64,000 bases of DNA from Salinilacustrithrix flava (GTDB taxonomy: Bacteria > Actinomycetota > Acidimicrobiia > Acidimicrobiales > Salinilacustritrichaceae): NCBI RefSeq assembly GCF_041228405.1, contig NZ_CP133888.1, forward strand, positions 930,001 through 994,000. The letters are read 5' to 3'. Position 1 is the stretch's first letter; the number at the start of each line of letters is the position of its first letter. Below are positions 16,777 to 24,824 of this stretch, in pieces. Made by a program: the position numbers and the translations under genes. The notes beneath the pieces are model-generated. The model did no database searches, had not been told where the DNA came from, and saw nothing but the letters and a program-made list of their open reading frames with translations.

Positions 16777-17202
16777 ATGGCAACGACACGCACGGCAACC
16801 ACTCGTTGGGAAGGCTCGCTCATGGAGGGGTCGGGGCAGGTGACGCTCGAGTCCTCGGGGCTCGGGACCTACGACGTGTCCTGGCCGTCGCGCGCCGAGG
16901 AGCCGGACGGACGGACCAGCCCCGAGGAGCTCATCGCAGCCGCGCACTCGTCATGCTTCTCCATGGCGCTGTCGAACGGGCTGGCCAAGGCCGGCAGCCC
17001 GCCCGAACGGCTCGAGACCACCGCAGACGTCACCTTCCAGCCCGGCGAGGGCATCACCGGCATCCACCTCAAGGTCGTGGGCACGGTCCCGGGCATGAGC
17101 GCCGAGGACTTCGTCGAGGCGGCCGAGGGCGCCAAGGTCGACTGCCCAGTCAGCAAGGCGCTCACCGGCACCACCATCACCCTCGACGCCAGCCTCGCCT
17201 GA
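16777..17202 (+). CDS. OsmC/Ohr-family peroxide-detoxifying protein
   Basis: 141 residues with the two conserved redox cysteines of the family: Cys60 in AAHSSCFSMAL and Cys122 in KVDCPVSKAL. The N-terminus (MATTRTATTRWEGSLMEGSG) matches OsmC-type proteins, which reduce organic and fatty-acid hydroperoxides using a cysteine pair. The start is set by the conserved N-terminal strand TRWEGSL. It stands alone downstream of decayed DNA and is followed by the second copy of the dispersed 23-bp repeat. Confidence 0.9.
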   Translation: MATTRTATTRWEGSLMEGSGQVTLESSGLGTYDVSWPSRAEEPDGRTSPEELIAAAHSSCFSMALSNGLAKAGSPPERLETTADVTFQPGEGITGIHLKVVGTVPGMSAEDFVEAAEGAKVDCPVSKALTGTTITLDASLA

Positions 17203-17215
17203 GCAAGGTTCCCCT

Positions 17216-17238
17216 TGGCCTGATGCGGGGTCCCGCCC
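17216..17238. repeat. Dispersed 23-bp repeat, copy 2, possible terminator
   Basis: This stretch matches 5642-5664 at 22 of 23 positions and contains GCGGGGTCCCGC. It starts 13 bp after the osmC-like stop and may form the hairpin end of that transcript. In both places the repeat follows a gene end. Confidence 0.5.
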
Positions 17239-17250
17239 CAGAGGTGGGGA

Positions 17251-17661
17251 TCAGCGAGGTGGCCCCGAGACGCTCCAGCGGCGCAGAGCCTCGAACGGAT
17301 AGAGCCCGGTCCGATGGCCGTCGTTCCACGTGATCTGCAGGGCATATGCGCCATGGAACTGCGCGTCCGTGATGCGCAACGGCTCTGGAGCACCAGGCCG
17401 TGGCCACCCGTCTTCTCCACGCTCCCGCAGCGCGCGACACGTCGCGCACGGACATCCCTGTCGGAGCTCCATCAGCCCGATCCGCGCGACGTGGCCATCG
17501 GCGAACCGAATCGTGACGCCCTCTTCACGTTTGACCTCGAGATCCACGGGCTCGTTGCTGACGTCCACGGCCCCAGGCTGCCTGATCTCCAGGCGCAGAC
17601 CACGCGAAACGGGAAGACCAGTCCACGAAAACCGGTTTCGGGGCCCGCCCAGAAGCGCCAT
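17251..17661 (-). CDS. DUF971 (GBBH-like N-terminal domain) protein
   Basis: 136 residues. Residues about 45-136 match the DUF971/GBBH-like fold: GVTIRFADGHVARIGLMELRQGCPCATCRALRERG, then DAQFHGAYALQITWNDGHRTGLYPFEALRRW. The paired CPCATC cysteines and the final W-DGH-TGLY-FE-L motif are typical; the same domain forms the N-terminus of gamma-butyrobetaine hydroxylase and occurs alone near Fe-S genes. The first 30 residues are not conserved, so an internal GTG start is possible. It converges toward the osmC-like gene. Confidence 0.8.
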   Translation of the reverse strand: MALLGGPRNRFSWTGLPVSRGLRLEIRQPGAVDVSNEPVDLEVKREEGVTIRFADGHVARIGLMELRQGCPCATCRALRERGEDGWPRPGAPEPLRITDAQFHGAYALQITWNDGHRTGLYPFEALRRWSVSGPPR

Positions 17662-17877
17662 CGGTATCGACCTTCCTCAGACAGACGTGTGGGCAATGCG
17701 GGCCTGCCTTGGGCCTGATCCGTCCACGGAACCGCCAGATCGACCGACGTGTGGGCGGATCCGGTCCGCCGCGTCACGATCGGTCCACACGTTGGACGGG
17801 CGAAAGAGATCCGGCGTCGAGCCCTCGAGCGCCTGGCGATCATCCAGACCTCGGCGGCGCAGACCTACCCTCGAGCC

Positions 17878-18273
17878 GTGGCGCACCCGCGCATGTTCGA
17901 TGACGACGACCCCCACCTCGCCCGGGTCAGAGAGCTGGCGACGGCTCTCCCGGGCGCTGCGGAGAAGGTCTCGCACGGCCGTCCTGCGTTCTTCACGAAG
18001 AAGGTGTTCGCCTACTACGGCGGTTCCCTGAAGGTGGACGGCGAGTGGGTCCAGCATCCCCACTCGCTCGTGGTGCAGCCGGACCCGGAGGATCGGCCTG
18101 CCCTGGTCGAGGACCCTCGTGCGTACATCCCCGCCTACCTCGGTCCATCGGGCTGGGTCGGGATCGACCTCGATGACGAGACGGACTGGGCAGAGGTGGC
18201 AGAGCTCCTCGACGCCTCGTTCCGGCTCACCGCACCCCGTCGCAGCATCGCGGAGCTCGACGCAGCTCGATAG
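17878..18273 (+). CDS. MmcQ/YjbR-family protein
   Basis: 131 residues from the GTG at 17878; an ATG at 17893 is an alternative. The sequence has the family layout: ARVRELATALPGAAEKVSHGRPAFFTKKVFAYYGG, then LVEDPRAYIPAYLGPSGWVGIDL and DWAEVAELLDASFRL. This is the CyaY-like YjbR fold found in many actinobacterial singletons, with proposed DNA binding but no settled role. An upstream extension to 17749 is possible but shows no conservation. Confidence 0.85.
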   Translation: MAHPRMFDDDDPHLARVRELATALPGAAEKVSHGRPAFFTKKVFAYYGGSLKVDGEWVQHPHSLVVQPDPEDRPALVEDPRAYIPAYLGPSGWVGIDLDDETDWAEVAELLDASFRLTAPRRSIAELDAAR

Positions 18274-18283
18274 CGCCGACCGG

Positions 18284-19327
18284 TCAGCGCTCGGCGATGC
18301 GCGTGCGGAGCCGGTCCCAGACGTCGACGCCGCAGTGGTCGGCGATCATCCCGTACGGGTAGTCGGGCACACCTGGGCACGAGCGGACCGACAGCAGGTC
18401 GAGCTCCTCGTCACCGAGCACCAGGTCGGCCACGCCGAGGTTGTCCTCGAGCTGATCGGTGGTGCGGGCGCCCAGGATCACCGACGTCACCCCGGGGCGC
18501 TGGTGCACCCAGGCGAGCGCCACCTGGGCCATCGAGCAGTCCCGCTCGTCGGCGATCGTCTCGACGGCGTCGAGCACGTCCCACGTGCGCTCGGTGTTGC
18601 GCCGGTCGTAGGCCTCGACGCCGCGGTCGGGGTCCTCGCCGAGGCGGGTGGCGCCGGTGGGTCGCTGGTCGCGCCGGTACTTGCCGGTGAGCCAGCCTCC
18701 GCCCAGCGGCCCCCAGGGAAGGACGCCGACGCCCTCCTCCAGGCACTGGGGCAGCAGCTCCCACTCGATCTCGCGTGCAAGCAGGTTGTACTGCGGCTGC
18801 AGCGAGATCGGCGCCGTCCAGCCGTGCTGCTCAGCGCGGCGCAGCGCCTTCTGCAGCTGCCAGCCGGTGTAGTTCGACACCCCGACGTGGCGCACGGTGC
18901 CAGCCCGGACGAGGTCGTCGAGCGTGGAGAACGTCTCCTCCAGCGGGGCGGCGGGATCCCACCCGTGGAGCTGGTAGAGGTCGATGGCGTCGACGCCGAG
19001 CCGGCGGAGGCTGGCCTCGACGGCCCGGCGCAGGTACCGACGGCCAGCCCCCTGGTGCAGCGGACCGTCGCCCATGGGGAAGCGGCCCTTGGTGGCGATC
19101 ACGACGTCGTCGGTGCGCCCGCGCTGCTGCAGCCATCGACCGACGATCGACTCGGACGCACCCTGCGAGTACACGTCGGCCGTGTCGATCAACGTCCCGC
19201 CCGCTTCGACGAACCGGTCGAGCTGGGCGTGCGCGCCCTCCTCGTCGGTCTCGGCCCCGAAGGTCATGGTCCCGAGGGCGAGGCTGCTGACCACCAGGCC
19301 GCTGTCGCCGAGGCGTCGCTGCTGCAT
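18284..19327 (-). CDS. Aldo/keto reductase
   Basis: 347 residues starting MQQRRLGDSGLVVSSLALGTMTFG. The start was chosen because the AKR fold begins at this strand; an upstream in-frame extension is not protein-like. Family features are TLIDTADVYSQGASESIVGRWL (catalytic Asp and Tyr), VIATKGRF (catalytic Lys), YQLHGWDP (catalytic His) and the NADPH-binding end GVTSVILGARTTDQLEDNL. It is probably an NADPH-dependent reductase of small aldehydes or ketones; the substrate is not predictable. It lies 46 bp after the GNAT gene on the same strand. Confidence 0.9.
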   Translation of the reverse strand: MQQRRLGDSGLVVSSLALGTMTFGAETDEEGAHAQLDRFVEAGGTLIDTADVYSQGASESIVGRWLQQRGRTDDVVIATKGRFPMGDGPLHQGAGRRYLRRAVEASLRRLGVDAIDLYQLHGWDPAAPLEETFSTLDDLVRAGTVRHVGVSNYTGWQLQKALRRAEQHGWTAPISLQPQYNLLAREIEWELLPQCLEEGVGVLPWGPLGGGWLTGKYRRDQRPTGATRLGEDPDRGVEAYDRRNTERTWDVLDAVETIADERDCSMAQVALAWVHQRPGVTSVILGARTTDQLEDNLGVADLVLGDEELDLLSVRSCPGVPDYPYGMIADHCGVDVWDRLRTRIAER

Positions 19328-19373
19328 CGGGCCATGGTCGCTGGTGAGGGCGAGGGACGCAACGGGCGCATGG

Positions 19374-19922
19374 TCAACCGGAGCGCCACTCCCGGCGCAG
19401 GATCGACATGACGATCGCGTCATGGGGTTCGTCGCCCCACCACAGCGCTTCGCGCAAGGTCCCCTCCTCGACGAAGCCCACCTTGCGGTAGACGTGCCGG
19501 GCGCGCTCGTTGAAGTCGAAGACCTCGAGCGACACACGGTTCACCTCGGGGTCGGACAGGACGTGGTCGACCACGAGCTTCGTCGCCTCGGTACCGACAC
19601 CGCGGCCGCGAGCAGCGCTGCGCAGCGCGATCCGGAACCCGCACGACCGGTTGTCGGGATCCCAGTCGTGGATGACCACCTCGCCGAGCCACGCACCGTC
19701 GGAGCGATCCACGACTGCGAGGTCGAGGCGGTCGTCCTGGTCGATCCGCGTGGCGCACCACCGGTCGATCTGGTCCCGGGTGAAGTCGGCGTGGGTCCCG
19801 GTCAGCCGACGGGCTTCGTCGTCGTTGACGTCGTCCCACAGGTCCTGCGCATCGGTAGCCACGAGCGGACGCAAGACCACGGTCTCGCCGGTGATCGTCG
19901 GCTTCGGCGTGAACGGCGACAT
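19374..19922 (-). CDS. GNAT-family acetyltransferase (RimJ/RimL-like)
   Basis: 182 residues with the RimJ/RimL-type pattern ETVVLRPLVATDAQDLWDDVND at the start, a P-loop in the RSAARGRGVGTEATKLVVDHV segment, and RVSLEVFDFNERARHVYRKVGFVEEGTLR at the end. These enzymes acetylate protein N-termini, amino acids or small amines. The gene is divergent from the EthD-like gene across 66 bp and is followed by the aldo/keto reductase. Confidence 0.88.
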   Translation of the reverse strand: MSPFTPKPTITGETVVLRPLVATDAQDLWDDVNDDEARRLTGTHADFTRDQIDRWCATRIDQDDRLDLAVVDRSDGAWLGEVVIHDWDPDNRSCGFRIALRSAARGRGVGTEATKLVVDHVLSDPEVNRVSLEVFDFNERARHVYRKVGFVEEGTLREALWWGDEPHDAIVMSILRREWRSG

Positions 19923-19988
19923 GCGCGCAGCGTAGGAAGCACGGTGGCCGCCGTCGGGAAACGCACCTCCACCCGGTACACAGGGGCC

Positions 19989-20303
19989 ATGGCAAACCTC
20001 ACCGTTCTGTACACCAAGCCCGAAGCCGACGCCGAGGCGTTCCTCGCCGAATACAAGTCGGACCACCTGCCGATCGCCGCCAAGTTCCCGAAGATGACGT
20101 CGCACACCACCACGGTGTTCAGCGGGACGCCCCGGGGCACCGAGGCCCCGTACTACGTGATGTTCGTCGGCACCTGGGCGTCCCAGGAGGACATGCAGGC
20201 CGCGATGGGCGACCCCAGCATCATGGAAGCGAGCAAGCACGCCATGGGCATGACCCAGAAGTACGGCAACAAGGCCGAGATGCTGATCGGCGACGAGGCC
20301 TGA
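19989..20303 (+). CDS. EthD-family small dimeric alpha/beta-barrel protein
   Basis: 104 residues. MANLTVLYTKPEADAEAFLAEYKSDHLPIAAKFP, followed by APYYVMFVGTWASQEDMQAAMGDP, is the EthD/ferredoxin-like dimeric barrel pattern, which includes proteins needed for ethyl-tert-butyl-ether degradation and many stand-alone members of unknown role. It is monocistronic; the ECF42 locus begins after 125 bp. Confidence 0.8.
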   Translation: MANLTVLYTKPEADAEAFLAEYKSDHLPIAAKFPKMTSHTTTVFSGTPRGTEAPYYVMFVGTWASQEDMQAAMGDPSIMEASKHAMGMTQKYGNKAEMLIGDEA

Positions 20304-20349
20304 CCTCCATCTGAGGGACATCCAGCCCGGGGGAAGACCTTCGTGCGGA

Positions 20350-20376
20350 TGTCGACATCCGGCATCCGGCTCCGTC
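20350..20376 (+). promoter_or_regulatory. Candidate ECF42 sigma-factor promoter
   Basis: TGTCGA (20350-20355), a 17-base spacer and CGTC (20373-20376) match the promoter pattern I recall for ECF42 sigma factors (TGTCGA, N17-18, CG[A/T]C). It lies about 50 bases before the YCII/ECF42 operon start and implies autoregulation. TGTCGA is also the centre of a perfect 16-bp palindrome, CGGATGTCGACATCCG (20346-20361). Confidence 0.65.
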
Positions 20377-20428
20377 TCAGGGGTGATGAGCGACGAACGG
20401 CGTCGCCCACACCGAAGGAGGATCCCAC

Positions 20429-20842
20429 GTGGCCAAGTACCTGTTCCTGAAGCACTACCGGGGTGCACCGCCGATGGCGACCGATGTCCCGATGAGCGAG
20501 TGGGCGCCCGACGACGTGGAGGCCCACATCCAGTTCATGGGCGACTTCGCCGACCGCCTCGTCGAGACCGGCGAGTTCGTCGACGGCCAGGCGCTCGCCC
20601 CCGACGGCATGTGGGTTCGTCACGACGGCGCCGGCCGCCCGCCGGTCACGGATGGCCCCTTCGCCGAGACGAAGGACCTCATCGCGGGGTGGATGGTCGT
20701 CGACGTCGACACCGAGGACCGGGCCATCGAGCTCGCCGGCGAGCTGTCGGCGGCACCGGGCCCCGACGGTGAACCCATCCTCGAGTGGATCGAGGTCCGC
20801 CCGTTCCTCGCCACGCCACCGACCCCCACGGATGTGGTGTGA
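20429..20842 (+). CDS. YCII/DGPF-domain protein, partner of ECF42 sigma factor
   Basis: 137 residues, GTG start preceded by a strong AGGAGG. It begins MAKYLFLKHYRGAPP and carries the family DGPF motif at residues 75-78 in VTDGPFAETKDLIAGW. DGPF/YCII proteins are dimeric ferredoxin-like folds that are consistently encoded beside ECF42 sigma factors. The stop overlaps the GTG of the sigma-factor gene (GTGA), so the two are translationally coupled. The biochemical role of DGPF proteins is unsettled. Confidence 0.9.
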   Translation: MAKYLFLKHYRGAPPMATDVPMSEWAPDDVEAHIQFMGDFADRLVETGEFVDGQALAPDGMWVRHDGAGRPPVTDGPFAETKDLIAGWMVVDVDTEDRAIELAGELSAAPGPDGEPILEWIEVRPFLATPPTPTDVV

Positions 20843-21990
20843 ACGTCAGCGAGCTCCGGGCACTCGTCCCACGGGTGCTGGGCGTCCTCGTCCGTCGCGG
20901 CGCCGACTTCGCGACGGCCGAGGACGCCGTGCAGGAGGCGCTCATCGCCGCGCTGGACCGGGCCGGCGACCCGCCCGACGATGCCCAGGCGTGGCTCGTC
21001 ACCGTCGCCTGGCGCAAGTACCTCGACCTGGTCCGCTCCGACGCCTCCCGGCGCACGCGGGAGGCAGTGGTGGACCTCGAGCCCGAGGGAGCGCCGGCGG
21101 CTGCGACCGACGAGACCTTGCAGCTCTACTTCCTGTGCGCGCACCCCGACCTGACGCCTTCGTCGGCGATCGCGCTGACGCTCCGGGCCGTCGGCGGCCT
21201 CACCACGCGCCAGATCGCCACCGCCTACCTCGTGCCGGAGCGGACGATGGCGCAGCGGATCAGCCGAGCCAAGCGGGTGGTGGCTGCAGCGGGTGTCGAC
21301 CGGCCGGGTGACGTCGTGACCGTGATGCGGGTCCTGTACCTCGTGTTCAACGAGGGCTACTCGGGTGACGTCGACCTGGCCGCCGAAGCGATCCGGCTCA
21401 CCCGCCAGCTGGTCGCGCTGGTCGACGATCCGGAGGTGCACGGGCTGCTCGCGCTGATGCTGCTCCACCACGCCCGCCGTGCCGGCCGCACCCGCGCCGA
21501 CGGCGGCATCGTCCCCCTGGCCGAGCAGGACCGCAGCCGATGGGATCGAGCGCTCATCCAGGAAGGCGTCACCATCCTCCAGGCCGCGCTCGCTCACGAT
21601 CGACTCGGCGAGTACCAGGCGCAGGCCGCGATCGCCGCGCTCCACGCCGATGCCCCCCGGGTCGAGGAGACCGACTGGGTCCAGATCGTGGAGTGGTACG
21701 ACGAGCTGCTCGGGATCACCGACACGCCGATCATCCGGCTGAACCGGGCCGTCGCCGTCGGAGAGGCCGACGGTGCGCCCGCCGGCCTGGCGGCCCTGGC
21801 CCAGGTCGACGACGACCTACCCCGCCGCGATGCCGTCGCCGCCCACCTCCACGAGCGCAACGGCGACCTCGAGTTGGCGGCGAGCCTCTACGCGAGCGCT
21901 GCCCGCAAGGCGCCCGACATCCACGAGCGCGATCACCAGATCCGCCAGGCCGCCCGCGTCCACGAACAGCTCCGCTCGGGACGATGGTGA
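20839..21990 (+). CDS. ECF42-group RNA polymerase sigma factor with C-terminal extension
   Basis: 383 residues. The N-terminal third has sigma-2 (DFATAEDAVQEALIAALDRAG...WRKYLDLVRSD) and sigma-4 (TTRQIATAYLVPERTMAQRISRAKRVV) regions. The remaining 200 residues form the TPR-like, DUF6596-type extension of the ECF42 group, with VLYLVFNEGYSGDVDLAAEAIRL and PIIRLNRAVAVGEADG. These factors lack an anti-sigma partner and pair with DGPF proteins, as here. The GTG overlaps the stop of the YCII gene. The match of the upstream region to the ECF42 promoter pattern points to a positive feedback loop. Confidence 0.92.
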   Translation: MNVSELRALVPRVLGVLVRRGADFATAEDAVQEALIAALDRAGDPPDDAQAWLVTVAWRKYLDLVRSDASRRTREAVVDLEPEGAPAAATDETLQLYFLCAHPDLTPSSAIALTLRAVGGLTTRQIATAYLVPERTMAQRISRAKRVVAAAGVDRPGDVVTVMRVLYLVFNEGYSGDVDLAAEAIRLTRQLVALVDDPEVHGLLALMLLHHARRAGRTRADGGIVPLAEQDRSRWDRALIQEGVTILQAALAHDRLGEYQAQAAIAALHADAPRVEETDWVQIVEWYDELLGITDTPIIRLNRAVAVGEADGAPAGLAALAQVDDDLPRRDAVAAHLHERNGDLELAASLYASAARKAPDIHERDHQIRQAARVHEQLRSGRW

Positions 21991-22019
21991 TGCAGCGCGT
22001 GGCGCGGCCACCGCATCAC
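21987..22019. terminator. Hairpin between convergent genes
   Basis: GTGATGC (21987-21993) pairs with GCATCAC (22013-22019), and inside it GTGGC (21999-22003) pairs with GCCAC (22007-22011) around a GCG loop. It overlaps the sigma-factor stop codon and lies between two convergent genes, so it could end both transcripts. No U tract is visible. Confidence 0.5.
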
Positions 22020-22030
22020 GAGCGTCCGCC

Positions 22031-22153
22031 CTAACCCTCCCGGCCGGCGAAGCCCTTCTTGGTCTTCTTCTCCTGCTTCTCCAGGCGCTTCTCCTTGGCG
22101 GTCTTGGTCGCGGGGGTCTTGCTGCTCCGCCCGCCCTTGTCCTTGCTGGACAT
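22031..22153 (-). CDS. Very small lysine-rich basic protein
   Basis: A 40-residue frame beginning MSSKDKGGRSSKTPATKTAK and ending KKTKKGFAGREG. About a third of the residues are lysine or arginine. The sequence AAGGAAGG lies about 5 bases upstream as a ribosome site. Comparable short lysine-rich proteins occur in actinobacteria without known role; nucleic acid binding is possible. Convergent with the sigma-factor gene. A real gene is likely because third positions are strongly G/C and the ribosome site is well placed. Confidence 0.6.
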   Translation of the reverse strand: MSSKDKGGRSSKTPATKTAKEKRLEKQEKKTKKGFAGREG

Positions 22154-22271
22154 ACCGGCCTTCCTTGGTCCGGCAACCTGCCGACCAGGTGTCACCATCC
22201 CACACAACTCGGTGTCGTGCGGGAGGTCGCCCCGCGCTCAAGGTCAGAACCGGGTCCGCCGATGAGCATCT

Positions 22272-23216
22272 GTGGAGGCCTTTCAACGCGAACGCGCAGG
22301 AGCGGGCTCGGGTGAGGTGCACGAGGCTCAGCTGCTGGCGGTGCTCGATGCGCTCCCCATCGCCGTGATGCTGCGGGCGGCCGACGGCACCCTGCTCCAC
22401 GCCAACCCGGCCACGGTGCGGTTCCTCGCCCGGCTCGGGCTCGACATCTCGCACGTGGCGCCCAGCGCCAGCGCCATGATGGACCACATCACCGTGATCG
22501 ACGAGCACGGTCGCCACCAGGACCCCACCCACCTGCCGGTCGTCTCGGCGATCCGCGAAGGCACAGAACGCGAAGCGACGTTGGGCTACGAACTCCCGGA
22601 CGGGGGCTGGGCGTGGTACGCCACCCGGGCGGGGCCGCTCACGCTCACCGATGGCACGATCGGCACCGTCGTCACCTGCGACGACGTCACCCACCGTCGG
22701 CTGCTCGAGGAGGAGCTCCGCACGGCCGCCCTCGTCGACCCGCTGACCGGGCTGGACAACCGGCGGGCCCTGAGCGCCGCGCTCGACAACGCCCAGCAGT
22801 CCCGGGCTCGTGACGGCGGCGACGTCGGCCTGCTGTTCCTCGACCTCGACGGGTTCAAGACCGTCAACGACACGTTCGGCCACGAAGCCGGCGACCGGGT
22901 GCTCGTCGAGACGGGCAGTCGCCTCGTCGCCGCCACCCGTTCCGTCGACCGGGTGTGCCGGATCGGTGGCGACGAGTTCGCGGTCCTGTGCGCACCGGTC
23001 GATGGCGCCGGGGGGATGCAGGAGCTCGTGGCACGCATCCGGTCGCTGCCGCCGGTGCCCGTGCTCGTCCAGGGCAAACCCCTGGCGGTGCGTGGGAGCA
23101 TCGGCGCCGTCCTGGTCGAGCCGGAGGACGGCCTCGACCAGGCGCTCCGACGCGCTGATGTCGCCATGTACGACCACAAGCGCAGCGACGACGCCTCTCT
23201 CCTGGTCATCGGCTGA
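22272..23216 (+). CDS. PAS-GGDEF diguanylate cyclase
   Basis: 314 residues, GTG start. A PAS-like sensor covers about residues 18-145 (LLAVLDALPIAVMLRAADGTLLHANPATVRF...TCDDVTHRRLL). The GGDEF domain follows from DPLTGLDNRRAL, with the active-site signature GGDEF at 232-236 and an RxxD inhibitory site (RSVD, 223-226) five residues before it, so product inhibition by cyclic di-GMP is expected. No transmembrane segment or EAL domain is present. It is probably a cytoplasmic, ligand-sensing cyclase. It stands alone; no c-di-GMP effector is recognisable nearby. Confidence 0.92.
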   Translation: MEAFQRERAGAGSGEVHEAQLLAVLDALPIAVMLRAADGTLLHANPATVRFLARLGLDISHVAPSASAMMDHITVIDEHGRHQDPTHLPVVSAIREGTEREATLGYELPDGGWAWYATRAGPLTLTDGTIGTVVTCDDVTHRRLLEEELRTAALVDPLTGLDNRRALSAALDNAQQSRARDGGDVGLLFLDLDGFKTVNDTFGHEAGDRVLVETGSRLVAATRSVDRVCRIGGDEFAVLCAPVDGAGGMQELVARIRSLPPVPVLVQGKPLAVRGSIGAVLVEPEDGLDQALRRADVAMYDHKRSDDASLLVIG

Positions 23217-23229
23217 CGTCTGCCGTCAG
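23213..23229. terminator. Hairpin at the end of the diguanylate cyclase gene
   Basis: CTGACG (23213-23218) and CGTCAG (23224-23229) form a 6-bp stem with a TCTGC loop that includes the stop codon. It lies between convergent genes. Confidence 0.4.
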
Positions 23230-23268
23230 ACCTGGCCGGCCGAGCGGCCGTGCCACCTGGCCGAGCGC

Positions 23269-23526
23269 TCAGCCGGCGGCGTTGGCGATCGAGACGCGGG
23301 GGTCCCGGTTGGGGTCCCCGGCGACACCGAGCGAGTCGCGGAAGGCGGTCAGCGCGACGATGCCCTGCTCCTCGGTGAGCTCGGCTGCCATGATCCGCTC
23401 GACCGAGGGGAGCAGGTCGGCGTGCTCGGAGACGATCTCGTGTGCGAGCCGTTCCCGAGGGGCCAGGTCATCGACGCTGGCCGAGCCCTTGGACCATTGG
23501 GAGTCAACCTTCTTCGCCTTGGCCAT
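23269..23526 (-). CDS. Hypothetical 85-residue protein
   Basis: Begins MAKAKKVDSQWSKGSASVDD and continues LAPRERLAHEIVSEHADLLPSVERIMAAELTEEQGIVALTAF. Predicted mostly helical; no family recognised. The start ATG lies 7 bp downstream of the alpha/beta hydrolase stop, so the two genes are almost certainly cotranscribed. An upstream in-frame extension inside the hydrolase gene looks non-coding and was excluded. Confidence 0.6.
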   Translation of the reverse strand: MAKAKKVDSQWSKGSASVDDLAPRERLAHEIVSEHADLLPSVERIMAAELTEEQGIVALTAFRDSLGVAGDPNRDPRVSIANAAG

Positions 23527-23533
23527 GGGGAAA

Positions 23534-24316
23534 TCACTCTCGTTCGCGGTCGGTCTGTGCACTGACGGTACGGCGGCGGACGCCATCTCCCTCATTCGAC
23601 GTCGACGACGCGATCCCCAGCCCGTCCAGGAACTCGGCGAGGACCTCCGCCAGCGCTTCGGGAGCTTCGCTGGCGACGAGGTGGTGCGCACCCTCGATCT
23701 CCCGGACGGACGCGTGGGGGACGAGCTGTAGGAAGCGTGCGACGTCATCCTCGAGCGTGACCTCGCTCGCGGTGCCACGCACCAGCAGCGTGGGCGTGTC
23801 GAGTCGTCTCGCCGAGGCGGTGAGCTGCGCGGCGTGGGCGAGGATGTCCCGGGCGATCGGCGACTCGGCCATGTCGCCGGTGCGATCCGTCGACGACTGC
23901 CTCAGGTACCGACGTGCGCGCCTCGGGTCCGGCGACGGCACCACATCGACCAGGACGACGCCGGTCACGAGGTCATCGAGGTCGCCGTCGGCCATCGCCA
24001 GGAGGATCGCCATCCCGCCCAGCGACGCACCCACCAGCACCGTGGGCGCCCCCAAGGAGCGCACGAGGTCGCGGACGTCGCCGGCGAAGGCGGGCAGGCC
24101 GTCGCTCCGGGAACCCGAGCTCTCGCCGTGCCCGCGCTGGTCGACGGCGATGGCCCGATGAGCGCTCGGGGGCAGCGCCGCGACCACGTCAGCCCAGACC
24201 GCCCGTCGCTCGCCACCGGCATGCAGCAGCAGGACCGGCGGGCCGTCCCCGACCGCCGTGGCGCGCAGGGTCGCCCCGGGGAGCCGGAACTCCGTGATCG
24301 TGGGACGTCCGGACAT
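23534..24316 (-). CDS. Alpha/beta-fold hydrolase
   Basis: 260 residues from the ATG at 24316 (MSGRPTITEFRLPG); an upstream start at 24385 would add 23 unconserved residues. The fold markers are VLLLHAGGERRAVW (oxyanion region), VDQRGHGESSG, the nucleophile elbow GASLGG with Ser98, and a late His in EGAHHLVAS. Substrate unknown; such enzymes are often esterases or lactonases. It follows the SRPBCC gene by 37 bp and precedes the 85-residue gene, so the three may form an operon controlled by the divergent TetR regulator. Confidence 0.87.
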   Translation of the reverse strand: MSGRPTITEFRLPGATLRATAVGDGPPVLLLHAGGERRAVWADVVAALPPSAHRAIAVDQRGHGESSGSRSDGLPAFAGDVRDLVRSLGAPTVLVGASLGGMAILLAMADGDLDDLVTGVVLVDVVPSPDPRRARRYLRQSSTDRTGDMAESPIARDILAHAAQLTASARRLDTPTLLVRGTASEVTLEDDVARFLQLVPHASVREIEGAHHLVASEAPEALAEVLAEFLDGLGIASSTSNEGDGVRRRTVSAQTDRERE

Positions 24317-24353
24317 GTAGCCCCCATCTGGCTCGACATCGATGGTATTCCGA

Positions 24354-24824
24354 TCAGCCGTCGACGTGGCCGAGGAGGTGCGCATCCAGGTCCTCGGCCA
24401 GGCGCCGCATGGCGGTGGCGTTGTTCCGGCGGATGTAGGCCCGGGCCAGCGGCGCGGTCAGACGGTCGAGACGCGGGGCGACGATCCACCGGTACTCGAA
24501 GGTGACGCGGGTTCCGCCATCGGGCAGGGCGGCGAGCTCGTAGGTGCCCTCCCCCGTCCGCCCGGCCTTGGTCGCGACGTTCCGCTCGACGATGCGGCTC
24601 GGGCGCTCGGCGTCGACGACCTCGAGGTCGACCACGTCGCTGATGCCGAGGGCTCGGGTGGTCACCCGGGCCCTCGACCCGATGCCTCGCGCCGGGCCGG
24701 AGAGCTCCCAGTCGCGCATGAGGTGGTCGTTGAACGACTCGTGGTTGGCCATGACGTCGAGGAAGTCGAAGACGGCCTCCTGGTCGTGCGGCAGGTCGAT
24801 GGAGACGGTGACGGGTGCAGGCAT
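24354..24824 (-). CDS. SRPBCC (START-like) ligand-binding protein
   Basis: 156 residues. MPAPVTVSIDLPHDQEAVFDFLDVMANHESF is the standard start of an SRPBCC/polyketide-cyclase-like barrel, and the end, TRVTFEYRWIVAPRLDRL...AMRRLAEDLDAHL, is the long C-terminal helix. These proteins bind hydrophobic ligands; no catalytic role can be assigned. Its ATG lies inside one of two palindromes between it and the divergent TetR gene, so it is very likely repressed by that regulator. Confidence 0.85.
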   Translation of the reverse strand: MPAPVTVSIDLPHDQEAVFDFLDVMANHESFNDHLMRDWELSGPARGIGSRARVTTRALGISDVVDLEVVDAERPSRIVERNVATKAGRTGEGTYELAALPDGGTRVTFEYRWIVAPRLDRLTAPLARAYIRRNNATAMRRLAEDLDAHLLGHVDG

